DNA of 64,000 nt, from assembly GCA_022453515.1 (NCBI GenBank), contig JAJNNY010000008.1, positions 434,001 through 498,000 on the forward strand, given 5' to 3'. A model generated the notes under the pieces. It did no database searches. It saw only the letters and a list, made by a program, of their open reading frames with translations, and was not told the DNA's origin. Positions 55,901-64,000 of the stretch are shown here, one piece after another. The stretch is from Astrocystis sublimbata. Lineage: Eukaryota > Ascomycota > Sordariomycetes > Xylariales > Xylariaceae. Positions within the stretch are counted from its first letter, which is position 1; the number at the start of each line of letters is the position of its first letter. A program made the position numbers and the translations under genes.

Positions 55901-57911
55901 ATGCTATCTAGCGCGCTCATTAGGTAGATACGTAGATGTGCGGCGACTTTGGTCCCCCACTAAACTCCTGACGGTTGTATACTGTCCCGCGACGAGCATC
56001 ATCGTAATCAGGTCCATAACTACCGACTGCATTTGACCCTGCTGGTCAGCTCCACGCAACTTTCGTGCGGCACGTACCATGGCATGTATGTCTGCGGTCA
56101 ACAACACCGACGGCCCCTGGCTCGCCTGGCTCGCCTGGCATTCACGATGTGAAGCCACTGATGGATAAGGTGCGGTGGCTTGTGAGTAAGTAGATGGCAA
56201 TGCTGGCCAATCATATCTTTGCATGTGAACTTCGGGCTCATCTCCGAAAAGACAATGAACTCATATTATTGGCTTGTCGGGCTTTTGGAAGCAAAAAGAC
56301 CCCAAAGCGCGTGTCTTAGCCTATGTTCGCCTATGCTACTTACCCCACGTAGCACGTTAGTGCGGGTTCGTTACTCATATGCTGCTAACAACACATCTGT
56401 AGCCTTGCCGTCAGCTAGGAACCTCGGGAACTTTAGTTTTCGCATCTTTGTGCCGAGTGCCTGCCAAGATGCAGAGGGGCTCGAGGGGCAACTCCTCGCT
56501 CGCCAGGCGGCTGCAGTGTGCGGTGTGGGCATTGAGGTTTGACAACCTTGCAACATTTCAAGACATAGTCGGTAGTCAACATTGCAGATCTGTGGCTGCT
56601 GTTCTTCTCTGAGCCACACTCACATGTCCAGCCATCCAAGCGATATTAGTGGAAAGCTTAACTGCAACGTGAGCGAGCATAGTCCGTCCGTATGGGAAAC
56701 TGGGGTTCGATTCGTAATGCGTGAGGCCCACATGCAGGCTGTATGTAGCCAACGGCGGGGTTCCGTAACGTCGGTGGCACTCGGTGTTTCTGGTAACACT
56801 CGCAACAGCCCAAGGATCAATGCGACGTGTGCGGTGTAGAGACGTAGTCTCACAAAGTGGCGATATAGCGTTGATAGGATGCGAGGCGAGCACAGCCCTA
56901 GTCCACGTAGGTAGGCGATAGGGCATGTAGGCCTGTAAGGTTACGGCTTGTGCTGTACCGAGCGAGACGCGAGGCTGTCCAGTCCCCCAGCGTCGACATT
57001 CGCCACACTGGAAACATTCATACGCTCGACAGGCTACCCCTGCGTCGATGTCCCTGTAACCGATCCCATTGTCGTGGGGTGTTTGATCCAGACGGCCCGC
57101 ACAGGAGCCCGCATTGTGGCTGGAGCGGGGGACAAGGGGGATGGGGGACGTCGGCCATAGGTTTCTGATCATGGGCTTTGCTTTGCTGCTGATGTGTTGG
57201 AAACTACCTCGCTACCCAAGTAATAGTACCTATGCAGGTCCCCTCGGTCCCCTGGAGCAGATGTACCGGCCGATGCGAAGGGTTCGATGCATAAGAGGGG
57301 ATCGGCAAGGGCGTGCGATCCAGAAGCAGCGCAACGAAAAGGCCCGGACAACCAGAGGGGAATAAAAGGCAGCAGCTAAATTGGTAAGCGCCGGGAGCCG
57401 CTGCAGCCTATCAGGCACTTGCAGGAGCAAATGCTCCGGCCTCACTCCTCTACAGTATGGAATTACACACACGACCGAGAAAAAAAAATATCAGGTAATT
57501 CTTGAATCAAAGATATGAATGTGCATTGCTTGTTGTCTTCACCATGAGGAATGTCATCACTCCCGCTTTAATTGTGCGCCCCGGCTGCAAGCTGCGTCTT
57601 ACGAACCGCACCCCTGCTGCTGCTCGCCACAACTCACTTATAGCCCCTTCGCTTGATGTGCTTGCTCGTCTGTCACGTTGTTGATATATGGCGGCATCGG
57701 TCCAGTACCTGCGCGCTTTCCATTCGTCCATGATATCACCACACAAATCCTATGCATCAAAGCTCGCGGACTATCAGGTTCTAGCCAGATTCCCCCGGAT
57801 GCACGCCACATCATCACTCGTCGAGACTTGTGTTGGAGTTAGAAGGGCGCTCTAATCACGACATCACACACGCCCTTGCGCTGTCTGTTTGCGCTGGCTT
57901 CTTAGGTTTTA
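52918..57911. other. 5-kb stretch with no recognised gene
   Basis: Many short frames occur on both strands, the longest about 198 codons at 56576-57172 minus, but none shows a domain, a signal peptide with cysteine pattern, or splice-supported extension. A 10-bp tandem GCTTGACGTG lies at 55551-55570. GC content is moderate, so this is not an AT-rich RIP island. It may hold regulatory or non-coding RNA sequence, or strongly eroded repeats. Confidence 0.4.
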
Positions 57912-58109
57912 ATGTGCACCGAGCACGTCTCGGAGTGCCCTGTTTGCGGGAAGGAATACCTCATTTTCGTTGAATTCTGCTGGTATTTCCATCCACCATT
58001 GCTACGCTGCCCCCAGGGTATCGGCCAGCAGAATGGAGAAATGGAAGAGGGACGCTGTCCGAGTCCCGTCTGCCCTTATAGCCGCACAGGAGGCTGTAGC
58101 GTCAGTTGA
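57912..58109 (+). CDS. Tiny cysteine-rich protein with CxxC pairs (65 residues)
   Basis: An uninterrupted 65-codon frame starting MCTEHVSECPVCGKEY. Nine cysteines occur, several paired as CPVC and CPSPVC, together with one HVSEC-type His. The body has VEFCWYFHPPLLRCPQG and the end reads CPYSRTGGC. There is no signal peptide, so a zinc-binding cytosolic or nuclear peptide is more likely than a disulfide protein. The order C-x2-C, C, C, C-x4-C, C resembles small fungal cysteine-rich hypothetical proteins with a zinc-ribbon look; this is pattern recognition only. It ends 63 bp from the canonical end of the convergent epimerase gene. It could be a stand-alone gene or a remnant. Confidence 0.45.
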   Translation: MCTEHVSECPVCGKEYLIFVEFCWYFHPPLLRCPQGIGQQNGEMEEGRCPSPVCPYSRTGGCSVS

Positions 58110-58172
58110 TTTTGGCGAGCAGCGGGCCGAACCCTTGCACCGGGGCGACATTTCCCACGACTCAGACAGACT

Positions 58173-59609
58173 CTACAACTTTCGAGCGCTCCCGACGCTC
58201 ACTTCGACAAATTGGTCCGTCCCTTGGTAGTTTGGAACCTCGAACTCAAACTTCTTTGCTATTGCGGCGGATACGAAGCTGCAGGCATATCAGCATCGAT
58301 CAACAAGTTCACCTAGAAATAGGGTCACAAACCGCCCTCCGATAAAATGTCGACCCTGGAAATGGTGTACCAGGGGCTTGGGTGCTGTGAGACTGACTAG
58401 GTATGCGGGATTGAACTTGCTTCCTAGACCAGACTGCGGTGGGCCACTTTCGATATCCCAAGAGGACGGAGCGTCGACAGATGTGATGGGGATACTGGTT
58501 TCTTCGAGAGCCTTGATGACCGCTGGAAACGGCTCACGGACCTCCCCTGAGAAGCTGAAGCCTGTTGTTTCACTCATAAGCATACGGCATGACGAATCCG
58601 ACGACTGAGTGATAACTTGCCGAATACGGCATCCACGATATGATCTGTTGATTTCATTGCAGAAGTGAAGTCGTCCACGAAAGCAACGTCCAAATCCTCC
58701 AACTGCTTGACAAGTCGCTGTGCGATAAGTCAGTACGATACACGATTCGAATAAACAAATAGCACTATTCCTTAATCAAAGAGATGGGAGGGGGGACGGG
58801 TATGGCTATCTGGCCTGGATTCGATCGGAAGGAAATGGAATAAAAAAGCCATCATTATTAGACGGTTCATCCACACGGGATTCAAAATAGAGGCTAGAAC
58901 GACACCCAGATTATACACGAATGACACATCTCCACATGGATTCAAATTTGCTAGGATGACCATGGGCGTCGCATGGTTCCGGACCTTTATGGTGATGACA
59001 AAAAAAAGGTGGCCCCGATTCGTGTGAATAGTGGTAGTAGGGAAGGGGTTTTTGTTTTTTTCCAAGTCTTGGATGCCGGGTCAAACTCGACTTTCAACAT
59101 ACCTGGTACAAATCACCTTTGCTACGTGGGTAGTAAATAGAGGGCTGGTACCCATAGTGGTGAAGATGACGGGCAGCAACGAGACCATCGCCCCCTGGAC
59201 TGTCGATTAATTCATGTACAATTCGAACAGCAAAATCCAAGATGGTGCGCATACCGTTGTTTCCAGGACCACAGGCCACGAGTATCCGGTTGCCTTTATT
59301 GAGCGGATGGACATGGTGCACTATGGAGAAGCCAGGTGAACAGAAGCTCAGGGTGGCTAAATTGGCTAACAAATATAACGAGGCATATGCGTCGTACCAA
59401 CTTGTGACACCGAGAGGCCTGCCAACTCCATGAGTTGATCGATGGAAAAGGCGCCGGTGCTCATCAGCTCCTTGTCAAGAGCGGCAGCCGCTTTGCCTGA
59501 AAGTGTCTAGCGAATTGGTGTAAGTCATAGTTCTCATGATGAAGTCGGCTGGCGAACAGTGATAGCGTAAAGAGTAAGTACTTAGTAGTAGACTCACTTT
59601 GATAGACAT
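58173..59609 (-). CDS. nnr1: NAD(P)H-hydrate epimerase (YjeF N-terminal family)
   Basis: Exons resolved on the minus strand: 59609-59598 (12 nt), 59506-59398, 59320-59255, 59194-59103, 58717-58621 and 58561-58329, giving 203 residues so far. Start is [20 protein letters not shown]. Then come [32 protein letters not shown] (nucleotide-binding loop), [20 protein letters not shown] and [15 protein letters not shown]. The enzyme interconverts R and S forms of hydrated NAD(P)H so that a dehydratase can repair them. The fifth intron uses a GC donor (GCAAGT at 58620). The fourth intron is long (385 nt). The final exon (58278-58173) reads [20 protein letters not shown] in the frame expected for the family, but the obvious GT-AG join at 58328/58279 gives another frame and an early stop at 58246. 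The C-terminus is therefore unresolved. Confidence 0.85.
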
Positions 59610-60009
59610 TGTCGGCGCGGTGGAATTTGTTTGACTGCGCGAGAGTAGAGGCGAGATACAAGCAATGACGATAATAGAAGACCGGAAGCACGATGCAACA
59701 GATATTTCGAATGTCGCCGTTCTGTACCTGCTGTGTGTTGAATTGACCTAGTTGACATCACACAGTGCAGTGTGTGTGATGTCTGGACACGTTCTTAAGA
59801 CCTACGTCCATTGAATCTTGATCGGGTGGATAAAGCGGATCAACCTGCCCCGTGCCCCGTGCTCCGCCAAAATTATCAATTGCGACGACCGGCCTCCATT
59901 CAACCTGTATCCTATATGTAGGTATCCCGAGGTCAATACCGAGCACCCCCCCCCCCCCCCCCCCCCAAATCACACGCGCATCCCGACACGTCCAGGTTGC
60001 TTGCCCGCC
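59610..60009. promoter_or_regulatory. Divergent promoter interval (nnr1 / mrps16) with poly-C tract
   Basis: A 400-bp interval between two divergent genes, both probably mitochondrial in function. It contains an uninterrupted run of 21 C (59946-59966), only 43 bp upstream of the mrps16 start. Such a run is length-unstable and prone to sequencing error. Confidence 0.6.
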
Positions 60010-60475
60010 ATGGTCGTCAAAATCAGACTGGCGCGCTTCGGGCGCAAAAACTCCCCCTTCTACAACATTGTCGTGGCGCACGCGAGGTGAGTTCGAGGAC
60101 ACCGGCTGGCATGCGCCCCACCACGAGCACTCAATTGATGCCATTTCTCTGCACAGGACGGCGCGGAACAGCAAGCCTCTCGAGGTCATCGGCACATACG
60201 ATCCTGTTCCCAAGCCCGACCCGTACGACACATCAGGACGGCTACACAAGGACATCAAGCTGGATGCGGTCAGGGCGCGATACTGGGTTGGTGTAGGAGC
60301 ACAGCCGACGGATACTGTCTGGCGGTTACTGTCGCTAGTAAGCATCTGAATTCTCTAGAGTCCTTCGCTGCGACGAGGTTGTTGACACATCATGCAGCTT
60401 GGCATCATGGAACCAAAGTACCGCAACACCGAACCACGCACCCCCCCAACCTTGCCGCCCCAAGCCATACCATGA
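60010..60475 (+). CDS. mrps16: Mitochondrial small-subunit ribosomal protein bS16m
   Basis: Three exons (60010-60086, 60157-60337 and 60398-60475) give 111 residues. The start MVVKIRLARFGRKNSPFYNI is the hallmark of bacterial and mitochondrial S16, followed by VVAHARTARNSKPLEVIGTY and DPVPKP. Then come IKLDAVRARYWVGVGAQPTD and TVWRLLSLLGIMEPKYR. The C-terminal tail is short and Pro-rich. Both introns (70 and 60 nt) have GT-AG ends and keep the frame. S16 is a small-subunit protein of the mitochondrial ribosome. No cleavable presequence is evident, which is usual for this protein. Confidence 0.94.
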
Positions 60476-61130
60476 GAACCTTGAGCTTTCACCATACGGA
60501 CGAAAGTGTACAACAACACGGATGCCAATAGAAGTTTATGCGTAAAACAGGACAGAAGACGGAAGACGTTCGCGAATGTCATGACCGACTTGTACCATTA
60601 TAGCCCAGTGATTACTTACGGGAACGGCAACCAAAACAGCGGCCAGGCTACTACAAGAAGCAAGCAGGCTACCTATTGCGTCGACGGGAGACGGCCACAG
60701 AGTGACCGACTGCACGGAATTATCCATGACCAAAAGGAACCACCTATGGTGTTCCTGTGTACATAAGCATAAGGCTCTTAAACTGCCTTTACCCCATGAA
60801 CGGATGAGCCATGAGCTTCTGGCGTCCAATTATTATTGCGCTGCAAAACATCGAAAATGAAACCGCAAAACATGTACGCTTGGATGAGATGGACGGTCTA
60901 ATTCACATACTTAAATCCAGCAGGGAACATGACTAGTCCACCATCATTCCTGCTCATCATGGCTATGGACATGTACCTCGAACGAAACAACATGATGCTG
61001 TACATGATCACACTACAGATCTCTGCATCGAGTACATTCCGAAGTGACATGCAACGAAATATTGCGTGGACAGTGTCATTCGTCCGGTCTTCCTCTCGGC
61101 GTCTCCTTTCAGACGCGATTCATGATTCGC
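60476..61130. other. Convergent intergenic region (mrps16 / mccA)
   Basis: This region contains both 3' untranslated regions. Frames below 100 codons have no support. Confidence 0.5.
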
Positions 61131-63370
61131 TTACTCAGCCGTAGCATTATCTTCAAACACGACAAGGACTGTACCAGCTTTGCATTTATCCTGGAAGATA
61201 CATTAGCATGGTCCCCGCTCTCAACTTGGAGGTCTACTTACACCTGCTTTGTGCGCCAATCGCTTGATTACACCGTCCTGCGGCGATCGAATGACGGTCT
61301 CCATCTTCATCGACTCGATCCTATCTCACGTCAGCAACTTGTGCACATAATTGGAAACGCGCCACCTTACACTACAAGCGGAGCACCCTTCACAACTGTG
61401 TCGCCCTCCTGTACCTCGTTCTTGAGGATCTTGCACGGCATGGGGGCCGCCACAGATGCGGTGACCTCCTTGAGACCGAGAGCTTTCTCGTACCAGGTCG
61501 GTGACACGAGCGATAGGTCAGTTCGGCCGCCTTTTTGGAAAATGCTGAGTTTGTTGTCGTTGTTCTGGTCTTGGACCACGACCGTTTCGATTCGTGTATG
61601 CGGGAAGAAAGTGGTCAAGGTTGTCTTGGAAGGACTTGAGACCGAAGAAGACACGATATTCTCGATAGTCTCCGTCTCTTCGCCTTTGCGAGTGATCTTG
61701 GCATTGAAAAGTTGGTGTTCCTTCTGGTATAACCGAACCTCGACCACTTCGCCCTCCTTCTCGTTCAGAGCATCCAGAGACTTGAAGTAAAACACCCTCT
61801 CTCCACCATTGTGGCCGAATCCTAGTGACCCGCCGTGCGGCAGACTGGCCGACGAAGGTGTTGACGCTGAGACACCAATTGCGGCCTGTACATATGCCGC
61901 AGACGTGATTCGAATAGGGCTGAATAGCTCTGTCCTCCATTTCTCAATGAACCCGGTCTCTACGTCACCCTCGATGAAGGCTGGAGACTTGCAGAGGCGT
62001 TTCAGGAACTCGATATTGGTGCTCAACCCCACTACCTCGTACTCCTGCAGAGCCAGCTCCATCTTCCGGATTGCGGTCTCCCGATCGGCGCCGCGGACGA
62101 TCAGCTTTGCAATCATGCCGTCGTAAGCCTCCGTGACCGTGTCGCCTTCGACGAAACCTGCATCTATGCGGATATCCTCGTTTGTCTTCGGTGTAGTAAG
62201 GTGGACAAGCTTTCCGGAATCTGGAAGAAACCCCTTTTCGGGGCTCTCGGCGTATATACGGGCCTCGATGGCGGCGCCTCTCTCGTGTATTCTCTCAACA
62301 ATTTCCTTCTGGGTCAATGGGAGCTTCTCACCAGCAGCGACTCGGAATTGCCATTCGACCAGGTCGGTCCCTGTGACCATCTCGCTCACCGGATGCTCGA
62401 CTTGGAGACGAGTGTTCATCTCCATGAAGTAGAAGTCGCCCGAATCCTTGTCGAGGATGAATTCGACGGTACCGGCTCCGACGTATCCCACCGCCAGAGC
62501 TGCGGTTCGAGCCTTGTCCCACAGATCCAACCTCGTCACGTCATCTAGGTTCGGAGCTGGCGATTCTTCCAAGATCTTCTGATGCCTCCTCTGAACGCTG
62601 CAGTCTCTTTCGCCAAGGGCGACGCAGTTGCCGTGCTTGTCGGCGAAGACCTGAACCTCGACGTGTCTCGGTCGAACGATGTATCTCTCCACCAGCATAA
62701 CCTCGCCACCGTCGCCGAAGGACGCCTTGGCCTCGGCTCGCGCGCTCTTTAGCTGCTGCAAGAACTCGCCTTCCTCCATGACGATGCGCATGCCTTTGCC
62801 GCCGCCCCCCTTGACGCTCTTCAGCAGGACGGGAAACTTGATGTCCTTGGCGCGGGTCAGGAGTTCGGCCTCTCCCTGTTCGGACCCGTGATAGCCAGGG
62901 ACGCATGGAACGCCGGCGTCGGCCATGATCACCTTGCTTCGTGCTTTATCGCCCATGTCTGCCATGGCTTGGGCAGGCGGGCCGACGAAGACGATGCCCT
63001 CCTCCTCACACCTCCTGGCAAAGGCGGAGTTCTCGGACAGGAAACCATATCCAGGGTGCAATGCTTGGATGCCATGTTGCTTTGCTAGCCTGAGGATTCT
63101 CTCGCCGTCCAGATAGCCATTGGCGGCTCCCAGACCTATGGAATGTGACGAGCATGCAGCATGTTGCGATGAGGCGTCTGGATCTGTGTAGAGTGTGGTG
63201 GTCTGGATTCCTAGGCGCTTCGCTGTCTGATTGATGCGCAGAGCAATCTCTCCACGATTCGCTATGAGGAGTGAGGTAATAGGGGAGATGTGGGTGGTAG
63301 CGGACGCGCTAGTTGATGCGTAGCGTGGGAATGCGCGCCGCCGAAGATATCTAGGCTTAATCGACCGCAT
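61131..63370 (-). CDS. mccA: 3-methylcrotonyl-CoA carboxylase, biotin-carrying alpha subunit
   Basis: Three exons on the minus strand: 63370-61371, 61320-61242 and 61190-61131, giving 712 residues. I chose the ATG at 63370, which gives an Arg-rich mitochondrial presequence (MRSIKPRYLRRRAFPRYAST); the frame upstream has no ATG. Biotin carboxylase motifs are LLIANRGEIALRI, ALHPGYGFLSENSAFA, LLKSVKGGGGKGMRIV (ATP-grasp glycine loop) and FYFMEMNTRLQVEHPVSEMV. The C-terminal biotinyl domain includes APMPCKIL and, across the first intron, IESMKMETVIRSPQ with the biotin-accepting Lys. The enzyme carboxylates 3-methylcrotonyl-CoA in leucine breakdown in the mitochondrial matrix. The length equals that usual for fungal MccA. 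The beta subunit gene is not in the window. Confidence 0.96.
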
Positions 63371-63889
63371 GGTGGAGGATAATACGACGGAGGAGTGGGA
63401 GAACGGGACTGACGCCGTGGGTGTAATACTCGCGTTGTCTCTCAATGATCAGCGAGACAGCTGAATTGGTACCTCGAGGTTTGAAATAAGTAAAATGAAA
63501 GAGGTCAGCTGTGCACTCCCCAGATCAGGACCAAGATGCCGTGGTTAAGCGATGTGGGAAGCCGCCCAAAGCCGCAGCCGTTGATGGCTTCAGCCCCACC
63601 GAACCCCCCGTTTCCCCAAACCCAGCCAAGGGTTCCGTCATTGAACCTTATGGACACATCCGGCTCTGCTGTGCCTCGGCACATTTTAGCGCCTATGTCA
63701 GGTAGCTTGGCCCCACCCTCCCCCGCTATCTCTATCTGATACCCTATCCTCCATCGGGCTAGCTCCCTTCATAGCTGCGATAAGACTCGAAGCCTGCGGG
63801 GCATCGGGCTTGGTCTGGGACAACCCCGCCATCCTTGAGTAACACGACGCGCGACGGCTGACAACAGCTCACTCACAGCGTCTTACGCC
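63371..63889. promoter_or_regulatory. Divergent promoter interval (mccA / split-barrel protein)
   Basis: A 519-bp interval without a recognised gene. It is C/A-rich with CCCCAC and CCCCG blocks around 63590-63625 and 63705-63735. Short frames here have no motif. Confidence 0.45.
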
Positions 63890-64000
63890 ATGGAACAGAT
63901 ATCACTCAATCACGAGGCTTCGGCCGGCCAAACCCACCAGCAGACTGTCAGCGAGCTCCCCCAGGAGGTCGTACAGTGTCTGGAGAATGCCCGATTCGTA
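63890..64000 (+). CDS. Start of a probable FMN-binding split-barrel (PNPOx-like) protein, cut by window end
   Basis: An ATG at 63890 in good context (CGCCATGGAA) opens a frame that runs to the end of the window, giving 37 residues. The segment ELPQEVVQCLENARFV resembles the first helix of fungal proteins related to pyridoxamine 5'-phosphate oxidase and yeast YLR456W, where it precedes the first strand of the barrel. Only this helix is visible, so the family is a moderate-confidence guess. It is divergent from mccA. Confidence 0.45.
   Translation, partial: MEQISLNHEASAGQTHQQTVSELPQEVVQCLENARFV

Noticed and set aside
56700..56715. Box B-like GGTTCGATTCG
   Set aside because: No matching upstream box A or cloverleaf stems within tRNA distance.
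56576..57172. Minus-strand frame of 198 codons
   Set aside because: Long but without domain, signal or coherent composition; overlapped by plus-strand frames of equal quality.

Overview
This window is nuclear DNA of a filamentous ascomycete (Pezizomycotina, probably a Sordariomycete). The genes are monocistronic and lie on both strands. Most are cut by short GT-AG introns with CTRAC-like branch sites, start codons sit in Kozak-like contexts, and the gene set is fungal: Etr1-type enoyl reductase, CsnB, WDR59/Mtc5, fungal glutamate decarboxylase, and an NLR with NACHT and WD40 domains. The class assignment is inference; no rRNA or tRNA gene was seen to fix it.

Layout. 1.6-7.3 kb: the splicing factor Cwc25 (-) and COP9 signalosome subunit 2 (+) share a divergent promoter, followed by a Nudix ADP-sugar hydrolase (+). 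7.8-11.3 kb: a decayed NLR (hydrolase-NACHT-WD40) on the minus strand, with stops, frameshifts and an 11-bp duplication. 14.4-19.6 kb: a single-pass membrane protein (+) and 6-phosphofructokinase (-). 21.4-22.2 kb: a very AT-rich 758-bp element with terminal inverted repeats (TIRs) and a TA target duplication. 22.8-27.8 kb: Mediator subunit 17 (+) and two unrecognised genes. 28.5-30.4 kb: a 1.93-kb pogo/Fot1-type DNA transposon with perfect 42-bp TIRs. 31.2-39.6 kb: mitochondrial enoyl thioester reductase (+), Ubc13 (-) and the SEA/GATOR2 subunit Mtc5/WDR59 (+).

40.2-43.9 kb is a small surface-protein cluster: two tandem paralogous membrane proteins with a Kre9/Knh1-like outer domain, one carrying a long Asn repeat, then a small cysteine-rich secreted protein. 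44.6-49.8 kb: glutamate decarboxylase and a cytochrome P450 (both -). 49.8-57.9 kb is gene-poor, with only weak ORFs and possible relics. 57.9-64 kb: a tiny cysteine-rich ORF (+), NAD(P)H-hydrate epimerase (-), mitochondrial ribosomal protein bS16m (+), the alpha subunit of 3-methylcrotonyl-CoA carboxylase (-), and the start of a probable flavin split-barrel protein (+).

Most genes are core housekeeping functions: splicing, protein turnover (Csn2, Ubc13), TOR signalling (Mtc5), transcription (Med17), glycolysis, mitochondrial fatty acid synthesis and translation, leucine catabolism, and repair of damaged NAD(P)H. They do not form one pathway. The accessory signals are the broken NLR, the two DNA transposons, the tandem surface-protein pair and the two small cysteine-rich proteins. 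Exon joins were derived by eye from splice motifs and reading-frame continuity. In every completed model except the epimerase the joined exons give an uninterrupted frame of whole codons.
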